Shown here: piece after piece, positions 1-10,403 of the stretch | Layout of the letters: each line of letters opens with the position of its first letter | Numbering within the stretch: the stretch's first letter is position 1 | Assembly (NCBI RefSeq): GCF_001540865.1 | Contig: NW_017893347.1 | Span: 43,518 to 107,517, forward strand | DNA: 64,000 bases | Source: Ananas comosus | Lineage: Eukaryota; Streptophyta; Magnoliopsida; Poales; Bromeliaceae | Reading direction: 5' to 3' | Program-made: the position numbers and the translations under genes | The notes under the pieces: generated by a model | Database searches by the model: none | What the model was told of the DNA's origin: nothing | What the model saw: only the letters and a program-made list of their open reading frames with translations

Positions 1-2040
1 GAGAAAGCTCTATCTATTACATTCATTCAACTTAATACATTTGATTCCATCTTTTACATTCTTCCAAAATATAAATACAAGCACTCAACCTCACCCTATA
101 CAACATCTACTCTCAAACATAAATACAAGGTAGAGCTAATGCAAAAGGGTAGGTAACTAATGCAACTAGGGCGCTAGGCCCTTACCACGATCCTCGCGCT
201 CGCCGGGGACACCCAAGCTCGAACCTGAAAAGAGTGGGGTGAGAACTATCTTCCATAGTTCCCAGTAGGTTCGGCCGCCGACTCTGCCGGTCTCCCCACT
301 AGGTCCAAGTGGGCACAAGTAGATAAACAGATAGATAGATATGGAAAGCTGTAATAACAGGATAGCAAGCTACGCTACCGTGCCCGAATCATGTATATGA
401 TGGATGCATGCACAATGAAATAGATAATCAACTAGCTCTTCGTATGTCCAAGAAGTAAAGCTATTTACTTGTTCATTGATCTCGTGGCTCATTCAAGGAT
501 CCGCCTACTACTCACATAGCCGTCTCGATACTACGAATCCGAGACCGTCTGCGGGACCCCACATAGGCTATCTCTCGGGACCCCAAATAGGCCATCCCTA
601 TCCCATGGGACCCCATATAGGCTATCCCTTGTGACCGACTCCGGAGCGCACTACTTGTGTGGAGCGACCACCACAAGTCGGGAACAGATAATGAGTATGA
701 TCCGATTCTCCCACCTCACGAGTGCCCTATCCTCTAGGGGTTACTGTTACCATAGTCAATGGGTTTTATATACGCTGCGACTCACATATGCCACTCGTTC
801 TTTATTTCAGCTATTGCATCATTCTTTCACCGCTGCACTATAGGATTACAAGTCTCGACCCAATCCTCATCAATCCCCTATATCCAGCAACTAAGGCACA
901 ATATGATATCAGCTAGGAAAGCATAAGGAAAGGCAATGCACACTATCCTACAATGCATGTGAACATAGGATGCAAGATCTCAAAATATTAAGACATAAAA
1001 GGGAGCCCGATTGCTTCGGGATGGACACCATCCACCTCTCGACGATGCCGCGATGGTAGAAACTCGACGCTGCTGTCTTTGCACGTCGCTTCAACTCCTC
1101 GGGGCGGAGCGAGCCCTCAAGTACCCGATTCGGCGATTTCTCCGCACTCGCTCATCGGATCGACAAACCGTCTTCGCCGACGCGTTCTGAGACCTAGCAA
1201 TTTGGTTTACAACCTATTAAAATAGATCAAAACCCTAGATTTCCAAAAATCCCAAATCCGTGCCCTAGGTTAGCAACGGTGAGGAAATCCGTGGTGCGAA
1301 CTTCAAATGCGAGCTCGAACCATCTATTCATCTCCTCTAGGTTCCATTCGAACCATTCCTAAACAATAAAAACTCCAAACCCTAGAAATACCATTAGAGG
1401 GTTTAGAGCTTACCTCTATATAAGCTCTAAGCTTGCTCTAGCTTGAAGGGAAGAGGGAAGAAGATCTTCTTCTTCTTCTTCTTGGTCTTCTCCTTCCACT
1501 TCTTCTTCTTTTCCTTCCTCTCCTTCTTCCTTTTCTTTTTCTCCTTCTTTTCTTTCTAGAGAGAGAGAGGGAAAGAGTGTGAGAGGGCAAAATGAGAGAA
1601 TGAGGGAGAGAAGAGGTCCCCCAGCCTCTATTAAAGGCCATTTTGCAGACAGCCCCCTCAACTTTTCACCTTCTAAACCAGCCTTCTCTCGGCATTTTCA
1701 CTGTGAGGGACCGGTCCTAGCTCGGGGAGACCGGTCCCCAAAAGCCCTCCATTCGGGCAGAGCGGATTTCGCGTTCGGGAACCAGTCCTTGCCTGAGAGA
1801 CCGGTTCCTGGGAGACCGGTCCTTATCCGAGAGACCGGTTCACGAGAGTTGGGTTTTCGGGACTTAGCCAAATTTCGGCTATTCTCGCTGGGCTAACGTT
1901 CGGGGACCGGTCCTTCACTGCCAGGGACCGGTCTCATCGGGGACCCCCGCAGCCCAGCCTGATGGGACCGGTCCCTCCCTGCCGGGGACCGGTCCCCGAG
2001 AGCATTTCTGCCCCAGTGCAGATTTTGCACTGGTGCTCTC
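1..2040 (-). mobile_element. LTR fragment, Tekay/Del-type Ty3/gypsy (minus orientation)
   Basis: Non-coding sequence that reads as an LTR on the minus strand: a U3 part rich in ACCGGT palindromes (1708-1997), a TTTAATAG TATA-like site near 1630, a pyrimidine/purine-rich leader (1441-1600), then a long U5. The stretch 480-720 has the same layout as 22203-22430 and, reversed, 32225-32470, which are other LTR fragments in this window. Neither LTR terminus is visible; the element begins outside the window. Short open frames here are not convincing genes. The family assignment rests on shared sequence with the other LTRs, not on coding domains. Confidence 0.6.
1708..1997. repeat. Cluster of about 10 ACCGGT-centred palindromes in LTR U3
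   Basis: Copies of GGACCGGTCC or close variants are seen at about 1708, 1729, 1780 (variant ACCAGTCC), 1798, 1813, 1832, 1904, 1925, 1964 and 1984. The longest is a 14-bp perfect palindrome at 1984-1997. Spacing is irregular (15-70 bp). The same motif recurs at 25504 and 63621-63829. Confidence 0.8.
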
Positions 2041-2580
2041 GCGGACCTTTCCTTAATGTACTTTATGCATTATAATCACCTTCGGACTTTTCGAAGTTTA
2101 CACACTCGACAAACAGTCGATTCCATTCGAAGTCCAATCCTCGTATTTCGAGGATTCACTTCCTTATAATAAATTTCATAATTTTTTAAAATTATAATAA
2201 AGTTCATCAAGCGGATATAAAATGAACGGTCAAAATCGAATGATGTCTTAAAAATGGATGATCGGATCCTTACATTTAAGATCGGAGTTATTGATATTTA
2301 TCTGTGTAGTGAATAAAATTTTCTATAAAAAATTCAACCAATTTTGATTCTTTTACACCGTTAAACTAGCAAATATCCCATGCCGGTCATTAAAAATTAT
2401 CAAATTCGTGAACTTTTGATCATAAGGTAAATGATGTTGAAAAATTATAAAATTTGATTTATAGACGTTTTAAATGCTCTAGATAACGTTTAATGGTGTG
2501 GTCGTCGATTCGGAAGCTCTATCATTAAAAATAACTTATGAGTACGAAAGCGATTGTACTCATAAGAATATAGTAGCTGG
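2041..2580. other. AT-rich non-coding stretch with one perfect hairpin
   Basis: No credible coding frame. The only clear structure is a perfect inverted repeat at 2535-2545 and 2556-2566 (CTTATGAGTAC and its complement around a 10-nt loop). It lies just before a CT/AT microsatellite and may be the terminal part of an unrecognised non-autonomous transposon. Confidence 0.5.
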
Positions 2581-2581
2581 A

Positions 2582-2618
<37 letters not shown>

Positions 2619-2790
2619 GAATTAGGCTGGAATACTATTAATAGTAAAACGCTCTTTTTGCTATCAACTTTTTAACCCTTGGATAAAAAATTGTAGGGTC
2701 AGGATGATATTAGTCGGTTAGAGTTGAGTGGTTATTTATATATATATATATATATATATCTCTTTCTCTCTCTCTCTCTCTCTCTCAGGC
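2581..2790. repeat. CT/TA microsatellites
   Basis: (CT)n followed by (AT)n at about 2581-2619, then (TA)n and (TC)n at about 2737-2787, separated by about 120 bp of unique sequence. A further (GT)n(AT)n tract lies at about 3017-3048. Confidence 0.85.
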
Positions 2791-2796
2791 CGCCGC

Positions 2797-2997
2797 TATG
2801 ATAGTTATCGTGCTTCGTAAACTATGATAGTTCAAAAGACGGCAATCTAAATGGAGAAAATAGTAAAAGTAGGCAAGCTAATATGATAAGTTGATTGGTG
2901 GGTAAGTTGGGATCTCCCGGGTGTAGTAGGATTGGCGTGTAGAAATTAGGTTGCCGTCTTTTGAATATCGTGGTTCAGTAACCGTGATAATTATCAC
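2797..2997. mobile_element. MITE-like element with about 52-bp terminal inverted repeats
   Basis: The left arm 2797-2850 and right arm 2946-2997 are imperfect inverted repeats sharing the core AAAAGACGGCAA / TTGCCGTCTTTT. About 95 bp of non-coding sequence lies between them. No transposase is present. The family is not recognised and no target duplication could be fixed because microsatellites flank it. Confidence 0.6.
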
Positions 2998-3014
2998 AAG
3001 GTCGGATCAAGATA

Positions 3015-3049
<35 letters not shown>

Positions 3050-3168
3050 CTCAACCTGACCCGATGATAATCATCGTTTTAAAGTAATAACGATGGTTAA
3101 AAAATCGGAAACCTAGTTGAGAAAAGTAATAAAGATTGGTAACCTAATTTATGATATTGGGTCACCCC

Positions 3169-3186
3169 NNNNNNNNNNNNNNNNNN

Positions 3187-3221
<35 letters not shown>

Positions 3222-3240
3222 TTATTTATTTATTATGTTA
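3169..3240. other. Assembly gap (18 N) followed by a TA microsatellite
   Basis: Ns run from 3169 to 3186, followed directly by (TA)n and (TTTA)n. The sequence 3050-3168, which looks like another hairpin-forming repeat, is cut by the gap. Low-complexity sequence probably stopped the assembly here. Confidence 0.9.
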
Positions 3241-3408
3241 TAATTATATATAATAATATATGTTATGTACTTTAATTATATTAATATAGAGTTTATATTA
3301 TTGAGCATATTAGTTGGCGTACAAAACTAAATCAGCAAAATCTTACACTAATTACTCTCTCTTCCTCTCTTTCACTTGCTCGCATATTCCTTTTTTAAAT
3401 TTTATAGG

Positions 3409-3762
3409 GAAAACTTCAAAACCCCCCGTGGTTTCGCACTTTCTCACTTTAGTACCATGTGGTTTAAGGTGTATCAATTTAGTGCCCTATAGTTTTATTT
3501 TTCTCTTTTTATTATCAATTTTACTATTTTTTTTCTTAAGTCAGTGACAAAATAAATTAAAAGGTACTAAAGTGAATATTCGATAAACCTAAGTAGGTAT
3601 CTGAAGTTTTTTGTATATAATTTAACAAAATATTACCGAAAAAACTACCGAAAAAATAAAAATGAAACAACAGGGTACAAAATTGATACACTTTAAACTA
3701 CATGGTACTAAAGTGAGAAAGTGTGAAACCATAGGGAAGGTTTTTGAAATTTTTCTACTTTA
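3409..3762. mobile_element. MITE-like element with about 80-bp terminal inverted repeats
   Basis: Left arm (about 3409-3488) and right arm (about 3684-3762) are inverted repeats, with the shared block CTTTCTCACTTTAGTACCAT conserved on both arms. The interior (about 190 bp) is AT-rich and non-coding. Size and structure fit a MITE; no transposase is present. It lies about 340 bp upstream of the CHLM start codon, so it could supply or disturb upstream regulatory sequence, though nothing here proves that. Confidence 0.7.
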
Positions 3763-4097
3763 TATTTTGAAATATTAGACAAATTTTATATTAAATTTTA
3801 GATAATATTTTATAAAAAATTAAACTATAAATTTTATGATATTAAGAATTTCAAGCAGTTCGTTTAGGGCTCGAGCTCGCTCGACTCGAAGTTAGGCTCG
3901 TTTCTGCCCCGTAAACGCAACTCTCGAACCGCTTGCATTCATTTGATCAATAAAACACACGGATAACGATTGGCGCCAGTCTCGCTGAGACGATCACCCC
4001 TACCTTATCGGAAATCATTACCTTCCATGAAAAGAAGATCTGAATTCGACTGAAAAAAAAAAAAAAAAATTGGAATAAAAAAAAAAAACAGGAGCAG

Positions 4098-5102
4098 ATG
4101 GCGTTCGCTGCCGGGGTCCCGCCCTCCGCCGTCCGAACCACCACCACCGCGACGCCTGCCGTCCCCCGCCACCGCCGCCCCAACCTCCATCCCTTCCTTA
4201 GCCCTCTCCCCGCCTGCCGCCGCTCGGTCTCCACCCGCGCTCCGGCCCTCCCCTCGGCGGCGGACATCTCCGCCCTCGACGCCCCCGCGGCCCTCGCCGC
4301 GGCCTCCGTGGCAGCCGCCGCCGCCGCCGCGCTCTCCCTTTCCGACCCCGAGCGGCGGCGCCAGCGCCAGGCCGCGGAGGTGGGCGGCGGCGACAAGGAG
4401 GTGGTCCGCGACTACTTCAACACGACCGGGTTTGAGCGGTGGCGCAAGATCTACGGCTCCTCCACGGAGGGCGTGAACCGCGTCCAGCTCGATATCCGCC
4501 TCGGCCACTCCCAGACGGTCGCCGCCGCCCTCCGCATGCTCCGCGACGCCGGCCCCCTCGCCGGCAGCACCGTCTGCGACGCCGGCTGCGGCGTGGGCTC
4601 CCTCTCCATCCCGCTCGCCTGCGAGGGCGCCCTGGTCTCCGCGTCCGACATCTCCGCCGCTATGGTCGCCGAGGCGCAGCGCCAGGCCGAGGAGGCCCTC
4701 CTGGCCCAGCACTCCCCCGACGACAGCCCTTTCCGAATGCCCGACTTCCATGTCAAAGATCTGGAAAGCATCGGCGGAAGGTACGACACCGTGGTGTGCC
4801 TGGACGTGCTGATACACTACCCCCAGGACAAGGCGGAGGCGATGATCGGCCACCTCGCCTCCCTCGCGGAGAAGCGCCTGCTGCTCAGCTTCGCGCCCAA
4901 GACGCTGTACTACGACCTGTTGAAGAGAATCGGGGAGCTGTTCCCCGGCCCCTCCAAGGCCACGCGGGCATACCTGCACGCCGAGCGCGACGTGGAGCGC
5001 GCGCTTAACAAGTTCGGCTGGCGGGTGCGGAATAGGGGTTTCGTCTCTACGCAGTTCTACTTCGCCAAGCTCGTCGAGGCTGTGCCCGCAGGGTCGGCGT
5101 GA
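4098..5102 (+). CDS. CHLM: Magnesium-protoporphyrin IX methyltransferase, chloroplastic
   Basis: Transfers a methyl group from S-adenosylmethionine to the C13 propionate of Mg-protoporphyrin IX, in the Mg branch of chlorophyll synthesis at the plastid membranes. The 334-residue protein starts with a Ser/Thr/Arg/Pro-rich chloroplast transit peptide (about 1-45), then an Ala-rich segment (about 58-80). The methyltransferase domain begins near residue 100 (DYFNTTGFERWRKIYG). The SAM-binding glycine motif DAGCGVGSLS is at 161-170; an acidic SAM-contact region (SASDIS) is near 181-186; CLDVLIHYP is at 234-242. The C-terminus (RGFVSTQFYFAKLVEA) matches the family. Length is as expected for a plant CHLM. 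The ATG at 4098 is preceded by two A-tracts (4052-4090) and is the first in-frame start giving a transit peptide. No intron interrupts the coding sequence and no frame damage is seen, so it looks functional. GC is very high, in contrast with its AT-rich surroundings. Confidence 0.93.
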   Translation: MAFAAGVPPSAVRTTTTATPAVPRHRRPNLHPFLSPLPACRRSVSTRAPALPSAADISALDAPAALAAASVAAAAAAALSLSDPERRRQRQAAEVGGGDKEVVRDYFNTTGFERWRKIYGSSTEGVNRVQLDIRLGHSQTVAAALRMLRDAGPLAGSTVCDAGCGVGSLSIPLACEGALVSASDISAAMVAEAQRQAEEALLAQHSPDDSPFRMPDFHVKDLESIGGRYDTVVCLDVLIHYPQDKAEAMIGHLASLAEKRLLLSFAPKTLYYDLLKRIGELFPGPSKATRAYLHAERDVERALNKFGWRVRNRGFVSTQFYFAKLVEAVPAGSA

Positions 5103-6299
5103 GAGGGAGGAGGCAAGTAACTGCCTTGTAAACTGGGTTGCGAGGAGAGGTATGTGTTGTGTTCGATTTCTGAGATTCTATTCCTCCTTTTCTGAGATTT
5201 GTGTTCGATTCTACGACCCGTTGAGGAGGCAAGTAATTTCTATTTGCAAATATTCCTAAGGTTGGTTGAGGTCCTGTTTGTCCCTTTTGATGCCAAATAT
5301 GTCTGTCTCTTGATCGGCCCTTGCTTAGTCCTTGATTCACTTCCTCTGTCTGTAATGCTTTTAGATGTGTAATCCGGTCCGGTGATCGTGTCTCTAACTT
5401 CATTACTTCACGCTGGGACGTGGAAATTGGAAGCGTTGTCAAAATGTGCTGTTAAACACTTGGAGCTCTGTTTTGCCTTGTAGATTTAGTTTTCTAAAAT
5501 TCGTTAGCTTCTACTTCGCTGAAATTTATTCTTTGGCATATATCGAGTGCATTAAAACCCTGTGCCAGGAAGTTGTGCAGGGAGGTCATGCGATTTATCA
5601 GTCGGAGGTTTGAAACCTCATTGTAGTAACATCAGTAACTTATCCACTCTTTGCTGCCGTTGTGTCGCAAAACTCTCTAGGAAGACGTGACTTGGCAAAA
5701 GAAAAAAAGAAAAGAAAGACCAATAGGAGGTGTTATTATTGTTCAAAGTGATTCCATTGTGGTGATTGAATGATACCGTGAGATTGATAAATCAGAAATT
5801 GAGAATCCGTTAGTACGCAAGGAACCTTCTCGCATGGATGGTTGCCGTCTTGAACTAACTGAAACAAACAGACTTACATTGACAAAAATAACTATATTAT
5901 ATATTTTCCTTGTAGTTACTTTAACCTCTTTGGAAGTTGAAACAAGTTATCTAGTGGTGACGTGTAATATGGAGATTTCTCTTTTAATTACAATGTGGAA
6001 ATTTGGCTGTAGCTAGACCTTAGTAATTTCGATTGTTTTCAGCACAGTATGTGCTACCTATGAGATGATGATTTATCATTCTGCCATTAAATTGATTTAA
6101 ATATGGTGTGTCATGTTGTTTTATACATCTTTCCGCATTCCCTGTTAACCAACTACCAATTGCCCTGAGTAAACAAATTATATCACTTAAGCAATATGTG
6201 ATAAATCACCTATCAGGTGGAATGTGTTGCATTGAATGCCAAAGGCAGCTACTAAGGAGTACTTCGATAAGTCCCAGCCGGCACTAACTTATAATTGGA
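5103..6299 (+). other. CHLM downstream region, possible 3' UTR intron
   Basis: No credible coding sequence. A good 5' splice-like site (GAGG/TATGTG, GT at 5150-5151) lies about 48 bp after the CHLM stop. A strong 3' splice-like site with a T-rich lead (GATTGTTTTCAG) ends at 6042. An intron in the 3' UTR is possible but not shown. A 14-bp direct repeat (GAGGAGGCAAGTAA) occurs near 5107 and 5222. No canonical AATAAA signal was noticed close to the stop. Confidence 0.35.
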
Positions 6300-6909
6300 T
6301 CAGAAGGAAAAGTTTGAAGCAGTAGGAGTTTGTGTCAACTCTGAGAAAGCTTTTGATAGGGTCATCTGGGCGTTTCCTCAGGAAAATTTTGCTGTGGTTA
6401 GGATTTGATTGGAAGTGGTGTGAGTAGATCGAGCAATGTACCTTCTAATTGTGGAGAGCCTCTTCCTCCTACCTGTGGAGAGCCTTGCAAGGATGATGAA
6501 ATCTGCTGCTCAAATAATTTTATAAAGGGGTTTGGCTCGTCTGGCGAGAGTAAAGTGGCTCTTATACAATATATATGCAGAGATATACTCTTTTCTACTC
6601 TTGAGGAATTTACAATTTATGTGGCTTTTCTTCGACTGGGCGTCAGGATTAAAAATCTATGAGGAGAAGTCTGTTTTATATGGATAGCAAAGCACTTAAG
6701 ATGAGAGACTAGCCAGCATCTTGTCCTGCAAAATTAGATCATTTTCACCTTGCTACTTGGCTCTACCTCTTTCGGATAAGAAACTCAAGAGGCAGCATTA
6801 TGGACGATAATTAATAAGATTGAGAGAAGAATAGCTGGATGGCAACCTAAACTCTTATCGCAGAGGGGGAGGATGGTTCTAGTTAACTCAGTCATTTCCA
6901 ACCTACCTC
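6300..6909 (+). pseudogene. LINE (L1-type) reverse transcriptase relic, upstream half
   Basis: Broken plus-strand reading frames give hallmark plant LINE RT pieces: SEKAFDRVIW around 6335-6371, an FDWKWCE-type segment around 6400-6425, and a YLGLPLS / GWQPKLLSQRGRM-type RT tail around 6755-6880. Several stops and frameshifts interrupt it. The frame continues directly at 14244 after the inserted LTR element, so this is one LINE split in two. It is old and inactive; only the middle to end of ORF2 is recognisable and no ORF1 or endonuclease was seen. Confidence 0.75.
6905..6909. repeat. Target-site duplication ACCTC (left copy)
   Basis: The five bases before the left LTR, ACCTC, are repeated exactly at 14244-14248 right after the right LTR. 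Five-base duplications are normal for Ty3/gypsy integration. This fixes both ends of the element. Confidence 0.95.
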
Positions 6910-8018
6910 TGATGCAGGGGAAAAGTTTTAGAAATCAAAATCTCATGTTAAAAGCAAAATCTTATAAATTTGAAACTCTCTATGGCAACTATATGCTTTG
7001 TCACGGCGAGACTTAAACACAGATGCGTAAAAATAATTTATGAATAATGAAAATCATAAACTGCGCAATAAAATCCAGATAAAAAGATTGAATTTAAAAT
7101 AGAGAACGAGATGGAAAGTTGTACCGTCAAAAAATCCGCAGTCGAATTAGAAATCGCAAGCGGTGAACGAAAGTCGCCAAATTCCTAAAGATTTCTTCAA
7201 CGCTCTTTTTCTACCGGAGTACCATCATGCATCGGTTGAAAGCGCGATCTCCAAGAGGTTGATATTAGGGCCGAGGTGAGTGTACGATCGGAAGATGAGA
7301 ACGACGGCTAGGGCAAACGGGGTCCGTAAACGTCTTTCTCTTTTTTTTTTCCTTTGACGTCTCTTTTTTTTTTCTTTCTTTGACATTTTTTTTTTCTTTC
7401 TTTTTTTTTTTNTTTTTTTTTTTTTTTTTTTTTTTGTTGAAAGACGTACGACGGAACTAAGGAATAAGAATCTTAATGGACCGCATTTTCGCGGGTTTGA
7501 AACCCATTAACAAAAGGATCCAATAAACTTCTTTTTCTCGTTTCTTGCTCAAACAACGCCAGAATTTCGCAAACAGATAGTCGATTCGAAGAGAAATAAA
7601 AAACGGATAGAATAAGGGACTCACTCCCTACGGACTCACTCCGGTCGATGCGAATTCGCGAAGGAAAACATCAGAGAACCTTTTCTCGAAGAGTGGAATT
7701 TCATAATAATTAATGTCTGTCTCATACAGATGGTCGGGGTCAATTTATAAAATTTTCTACTAACAACTTGAAACAAACTAATAACCAACTGATAACCGTT
7801 CTTATCTAAAATACCAATATTCAAGCAAATCTAAAAATCTAAAACAGGAAAAAATATCTCACTAACTAGAATATCTAAACCTATCCTCATGCAAATCCGG
7901 CTCGAACTCAAGTCGCACTCAATGTTTGAATCATAGTGCAATATTGTCATCAAGCCAGATATTGGGTCTTCGATGACGGCGACAGGTATAAGTCTGAAAT
8001 GGGGCCCGGTCCGCATCA
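6910..8018 (-). repeat. 3' LTR of the nested chromovirus
   Basis: 1109 bp; on the minus strand it begins TGATGCGGACCGGGCCCC and ends CCCCTGCATCA. It matches 12695-14243 along its length. A T-rich tract (about 7385-7435) is interrupted by one N at 7412. The last part of the pol frame (to 7831) is encoded within this LTR. Confidence 0.95.
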
Positions 8019-10203
8019 ATTCTCCCTTTGAAAAATTCGACTCCGTCGAATTGTCCGCAATGCACTCTTCGTAAAGCTCTGGATTGATTTGTTGAAGTTC
8101 ACCTTGGGAAATCCAGGTTGCGTCCTCTTTGGGTCGATATAGCCACTTAACCAAAAATCTACGATCTTCACCATCTTTTGTTGATATTATTTGATCGTCA
8201 AGGATTGCCTCAATATCATCTTTTCTCTGCAAATGGGTTCTAGGAACAAGAGGTGAAGGTGACGAAGAAAGAAGTGAATCTTGATTTTCTGGGGCATAGA
8301 ATAATGTAAGGTCCTCAACATTGAAGGTAGGATTAATTCCCATGTTAGATGGTAATTCCAACAGATAGGCATCAGATCGAATTTTCTTAAGAATTTTAAA
8401 CGGACCAATGTTCTTTGCATGCAATTTTCTAATAGCTCCTTGCGGAAGCCTTTCAGGTCTAACTCGAACCATCACCATGTCTCCTGCATTAAATTCAACT
8501 TCTCGTCTGTGTTCATCGACATTCCTTTTATAATTTTCATTACTCAAAATTATTTTTCTGCGAATCTCATGATGTAAGTCTCGCATGTGTTGCGCAAATG
8601 AGAATGCATATTCACTTGGCCTATGCTCTATTGGGAGGGGTATCAAATCAATAGGTTTCTTTGGATTATATCCGGTGACTATTTCAAAAGGGCTCATTCC
8701 AGTTGTTCGATTTACAGAACTGTTATATGCGAATTCTGCTTGTGGTAAAATAAGATCCCAATTTTTAATGTTTTCACCGACAAGACATCGAAGTAGGTTA
8801 CCCAAACTCCTATTGACTACCTCTGTTTGACCGTCAGTTTGTGGGTGATGTGAAGACGAGAAAAGCAATTTTGTACCCATGATTTTCCACAAGGTTTTCC
8901 AAAAATAACTAACGAAACGAACATCCCTATCAGTTACGATCGATTCTGGTAATCCATGAAGACGTACGATTTCAGTCACAAAAAGTTTTGCAATATGTGT
9001 GGCATCGGATGTCTTACGACAAGGAATGAAGTGTGTCATTTTAGAAAAACGGTCAACTACAACAAAAATTGAATCGTGCTTTCTAATCGTTTTCGGTAAA
9101 CCTAGAACGAAATCCATACTCAGATCTTGCCAAGGAGAATGGGGTACGGGTAATGATGTGTACAATCCTGTGTTCTTTCGACCACCCTTAGCCCTTTGAC
9201 ACGTTCCACACCGTGCCACGATGCGTGCAACGTCCTTTCTGAGACTTGGCCAATAGAATCGGTCCTCAACCATAGAAATGGTTTTATCTCGACCAAAATG
9301 TCCGGCCAATCCTCCCGCGTGCAATTCCCACGCAACGAAATCTCGCAAAGAACCTTGTGGGACGCATAAGCAACTACCCCGAGAAAGAAATCCATCCCGA
9401 ATGACAAAATTGGTGTTGGTTGGTTTGCCCTCTAAAATTGAAGAATAGATCTCGCTAAAGTCCGGGCATAAGGGATACTCTTCCTTTATACTATCGAACC
9501 CAATTACATTCACACCAACATTATTTAAGGTGGCCATAACTCGACTCAATGCATCAGCGGCTTTGTTTTCTATTCCGGTTCGATGTTTCAACACAAAAGT
9601 GTACTCTTGCAAATATTCAACCCACTTTGCATGCCTCAGATTTAATTTCTTTTGTGAGTTCAGATATCTAAGAGCTTGATGATCGGAAAATAAAACAAAC
9701 TCTCTGGGTAATAAATAGTGTCTCCAAAATTTTAATGTCTGAACTATCGCATACAATTCCCTATCATAAGTAGAGTATTTTTGTTTGGCTTCATTCAATT
9801 TTTCACTAAAATAGGCAACTGGATGACCTTCTTGATTTAAAACTCCGCCGATTCCCACCCCTGAAGCATCACAAGAAACTTCGAAAACCTTTTCAAAATT
9901 AGGCAATTTTAAAACCGGTGCTTTTGTCATTTTATCTTTGATTTCTTTGAAAGATTTTGTGGCAGATTGTGTCCATTTAAACTCTCCTTTTTTTAAACAA
10001 TTTGTAATGGGAGCCATTATAGTACTAAAGTTTTTAATGAACCTACGATAAAAAGTTGCTAGGCCATGGAAACTCCTAACATCGTGAATATCTTTAGGCT
10101 CGGGCCATTCCCTAATTGCTCGCACCTTTTCTGGATCAGCCGATACCCCTTCTTTGGACACAATAAATCCCAAAAAGATTACTTGAGGTTGCATGAAGTG
10201 CAT
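7831..10203 (-). CDS. Gypsy pol: RT C-terminal part, RNase H, integrase, chromodomain
   Basis: Continuous 790-codon frame, the downstream part of the polyprotein. In order: end of RT ([13 protein letters not shown]), RNase H ([13 protein letters not shown] ... [13 protein letters not shown] ... ADALSR), integrase zinc-binding part ([25 protein letters not shown]), catalytic core ([40 protein letters not shown]), GPF-type C-terminal domain, and a chromodomain ([16 protein letters not shown]). The D, D and E core residues appear present. The chromodomain would steer integration to particular chromatin. Upstream it is out of frame with gag-RT because of one lost base near 10190. Downstream the frame runs past the PPT into the LTR for about 60 codons. 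Confidence 0.93.
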   Translation of the reverse strand: MHFMQPQVIFLGFIVSKEGVSADPEKVRAIREWPEPKDIHDVRSFHGLATFYRRFIKNFSTIMAPITNCLKKGEFKWTQSATKSFKEIKDKMTKAPVLKLPNFEKVFEVSCDASGVGIGGVLNQEGHPVAYFSEKLNEAKQKYSTYDRELYAIVQTLKFWRHYLLPREFVLFSDHQALRYLNSQKKLNLRHAKWVEYLQEYTFVLKHRTGIENKAADALSRVMATLNNVGVNVIGFDSIKEEYPLCPDFSEIYSSILEGKPTNTNFVIRDGFLSRGSCLCVPQGSLRDFVAWELHAGGLAGHFGRDKTISMVEDRFYWPSLRKDVARIVARCGTCQRAKGGRKNTGLYTSLPVPHSPWQDLSMDFVLGLPKTIRKHDSIFVVVDRFSKMTHFIPCRKTSDATHIAKLFVTEIVRLHGLPESIVTDRDVRFVSYFWKTLWKIMGTKLLFSSSHHPQTDGQTEVVNRSLGNLLRCLVGENIKNWDLILPQAEFAYNSSVNRTTGMSPFEIVTGYNPKKPIDLIPLPIEHRPSEYAFSFAQHMRDLHHEIRRKIILSNENYKRNVDEHRREVEFNAGDMVMVRVRPERLPQGAIRKLHAKNIGPFKILKKIRSDAYLLELPSNMGINPTFNVEDLTLFYAPENQDSLLSSSPSPLVPRTHLQRKDDIEAILDDQIISTKDGEDRRFLVKWLYRPKEDATWISQGELQQINPELYEECIADNSTESNFSKGELMRTGPHFRLIPVAVIEDPISGLMTILHYDSNIECDLSSSRICMRIGLDILVSEIFFPVLDF
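8019..8031 (-). other. Polypurine tract of the nested chromovirus
   Basis: On the minus strand a purine run (AAAGGGAGAA) lies directly before the TGATGC start of the 3' LTR, where plus-strand DNA synthesis is primed. Position next to the LTR edge is the main support. Confidence 0.75.
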
Positions 10204-10403
10204 TTTTTAATGTGAATGAAAAATTTTTCTTTTCTTAAAACTTCAAAAACTTGGCGAATATGATCTAAATGTTCATCATGGGCACAACTATAAATTAAGA
10301 TATCATCAAAATACACAACCAAAAATTTGCCAATAAAAGGTCTAAAAACCTGGTTCATAACCCTCATGAACGTACTCGGGGCATTTGTCAAGCCAAATGG
10401 CAC
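10179..10403 (-). pseudogene. RT catalytic segment in a shifted frame
   Basis: A 74-codon frame carrying the RT active-site block [12 protein letters not shown] and [11 protein letters not shown] (YFDD catalytic aspartates). It links the upstream frame, which is lost near 10388 by a small deletion, to the downstream frame, which is lost near 10190 by a one-base deletion. These two breaks are the only coding defects seen in this element and inactivate this copy. Confidence 0.85.

Noticed and set aside
1416..1661. Glu/Lys-rich reading frames in the LTR leader
   Set aside because: Produced by purine-rich low-complexity sequence; both frames are equally open and no start context or domain is seen.
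4005..4979. Open frame of 324 codons antisense to CHLM
   Set aside because: GC-rich shadow frame; low-complexity Gly/Arg/Ala protein with no domain, opposite a clear gene.
8187..9407. Small frames on both strands inside the nested element
   Set aside because: Shadows of the pol reading frame.
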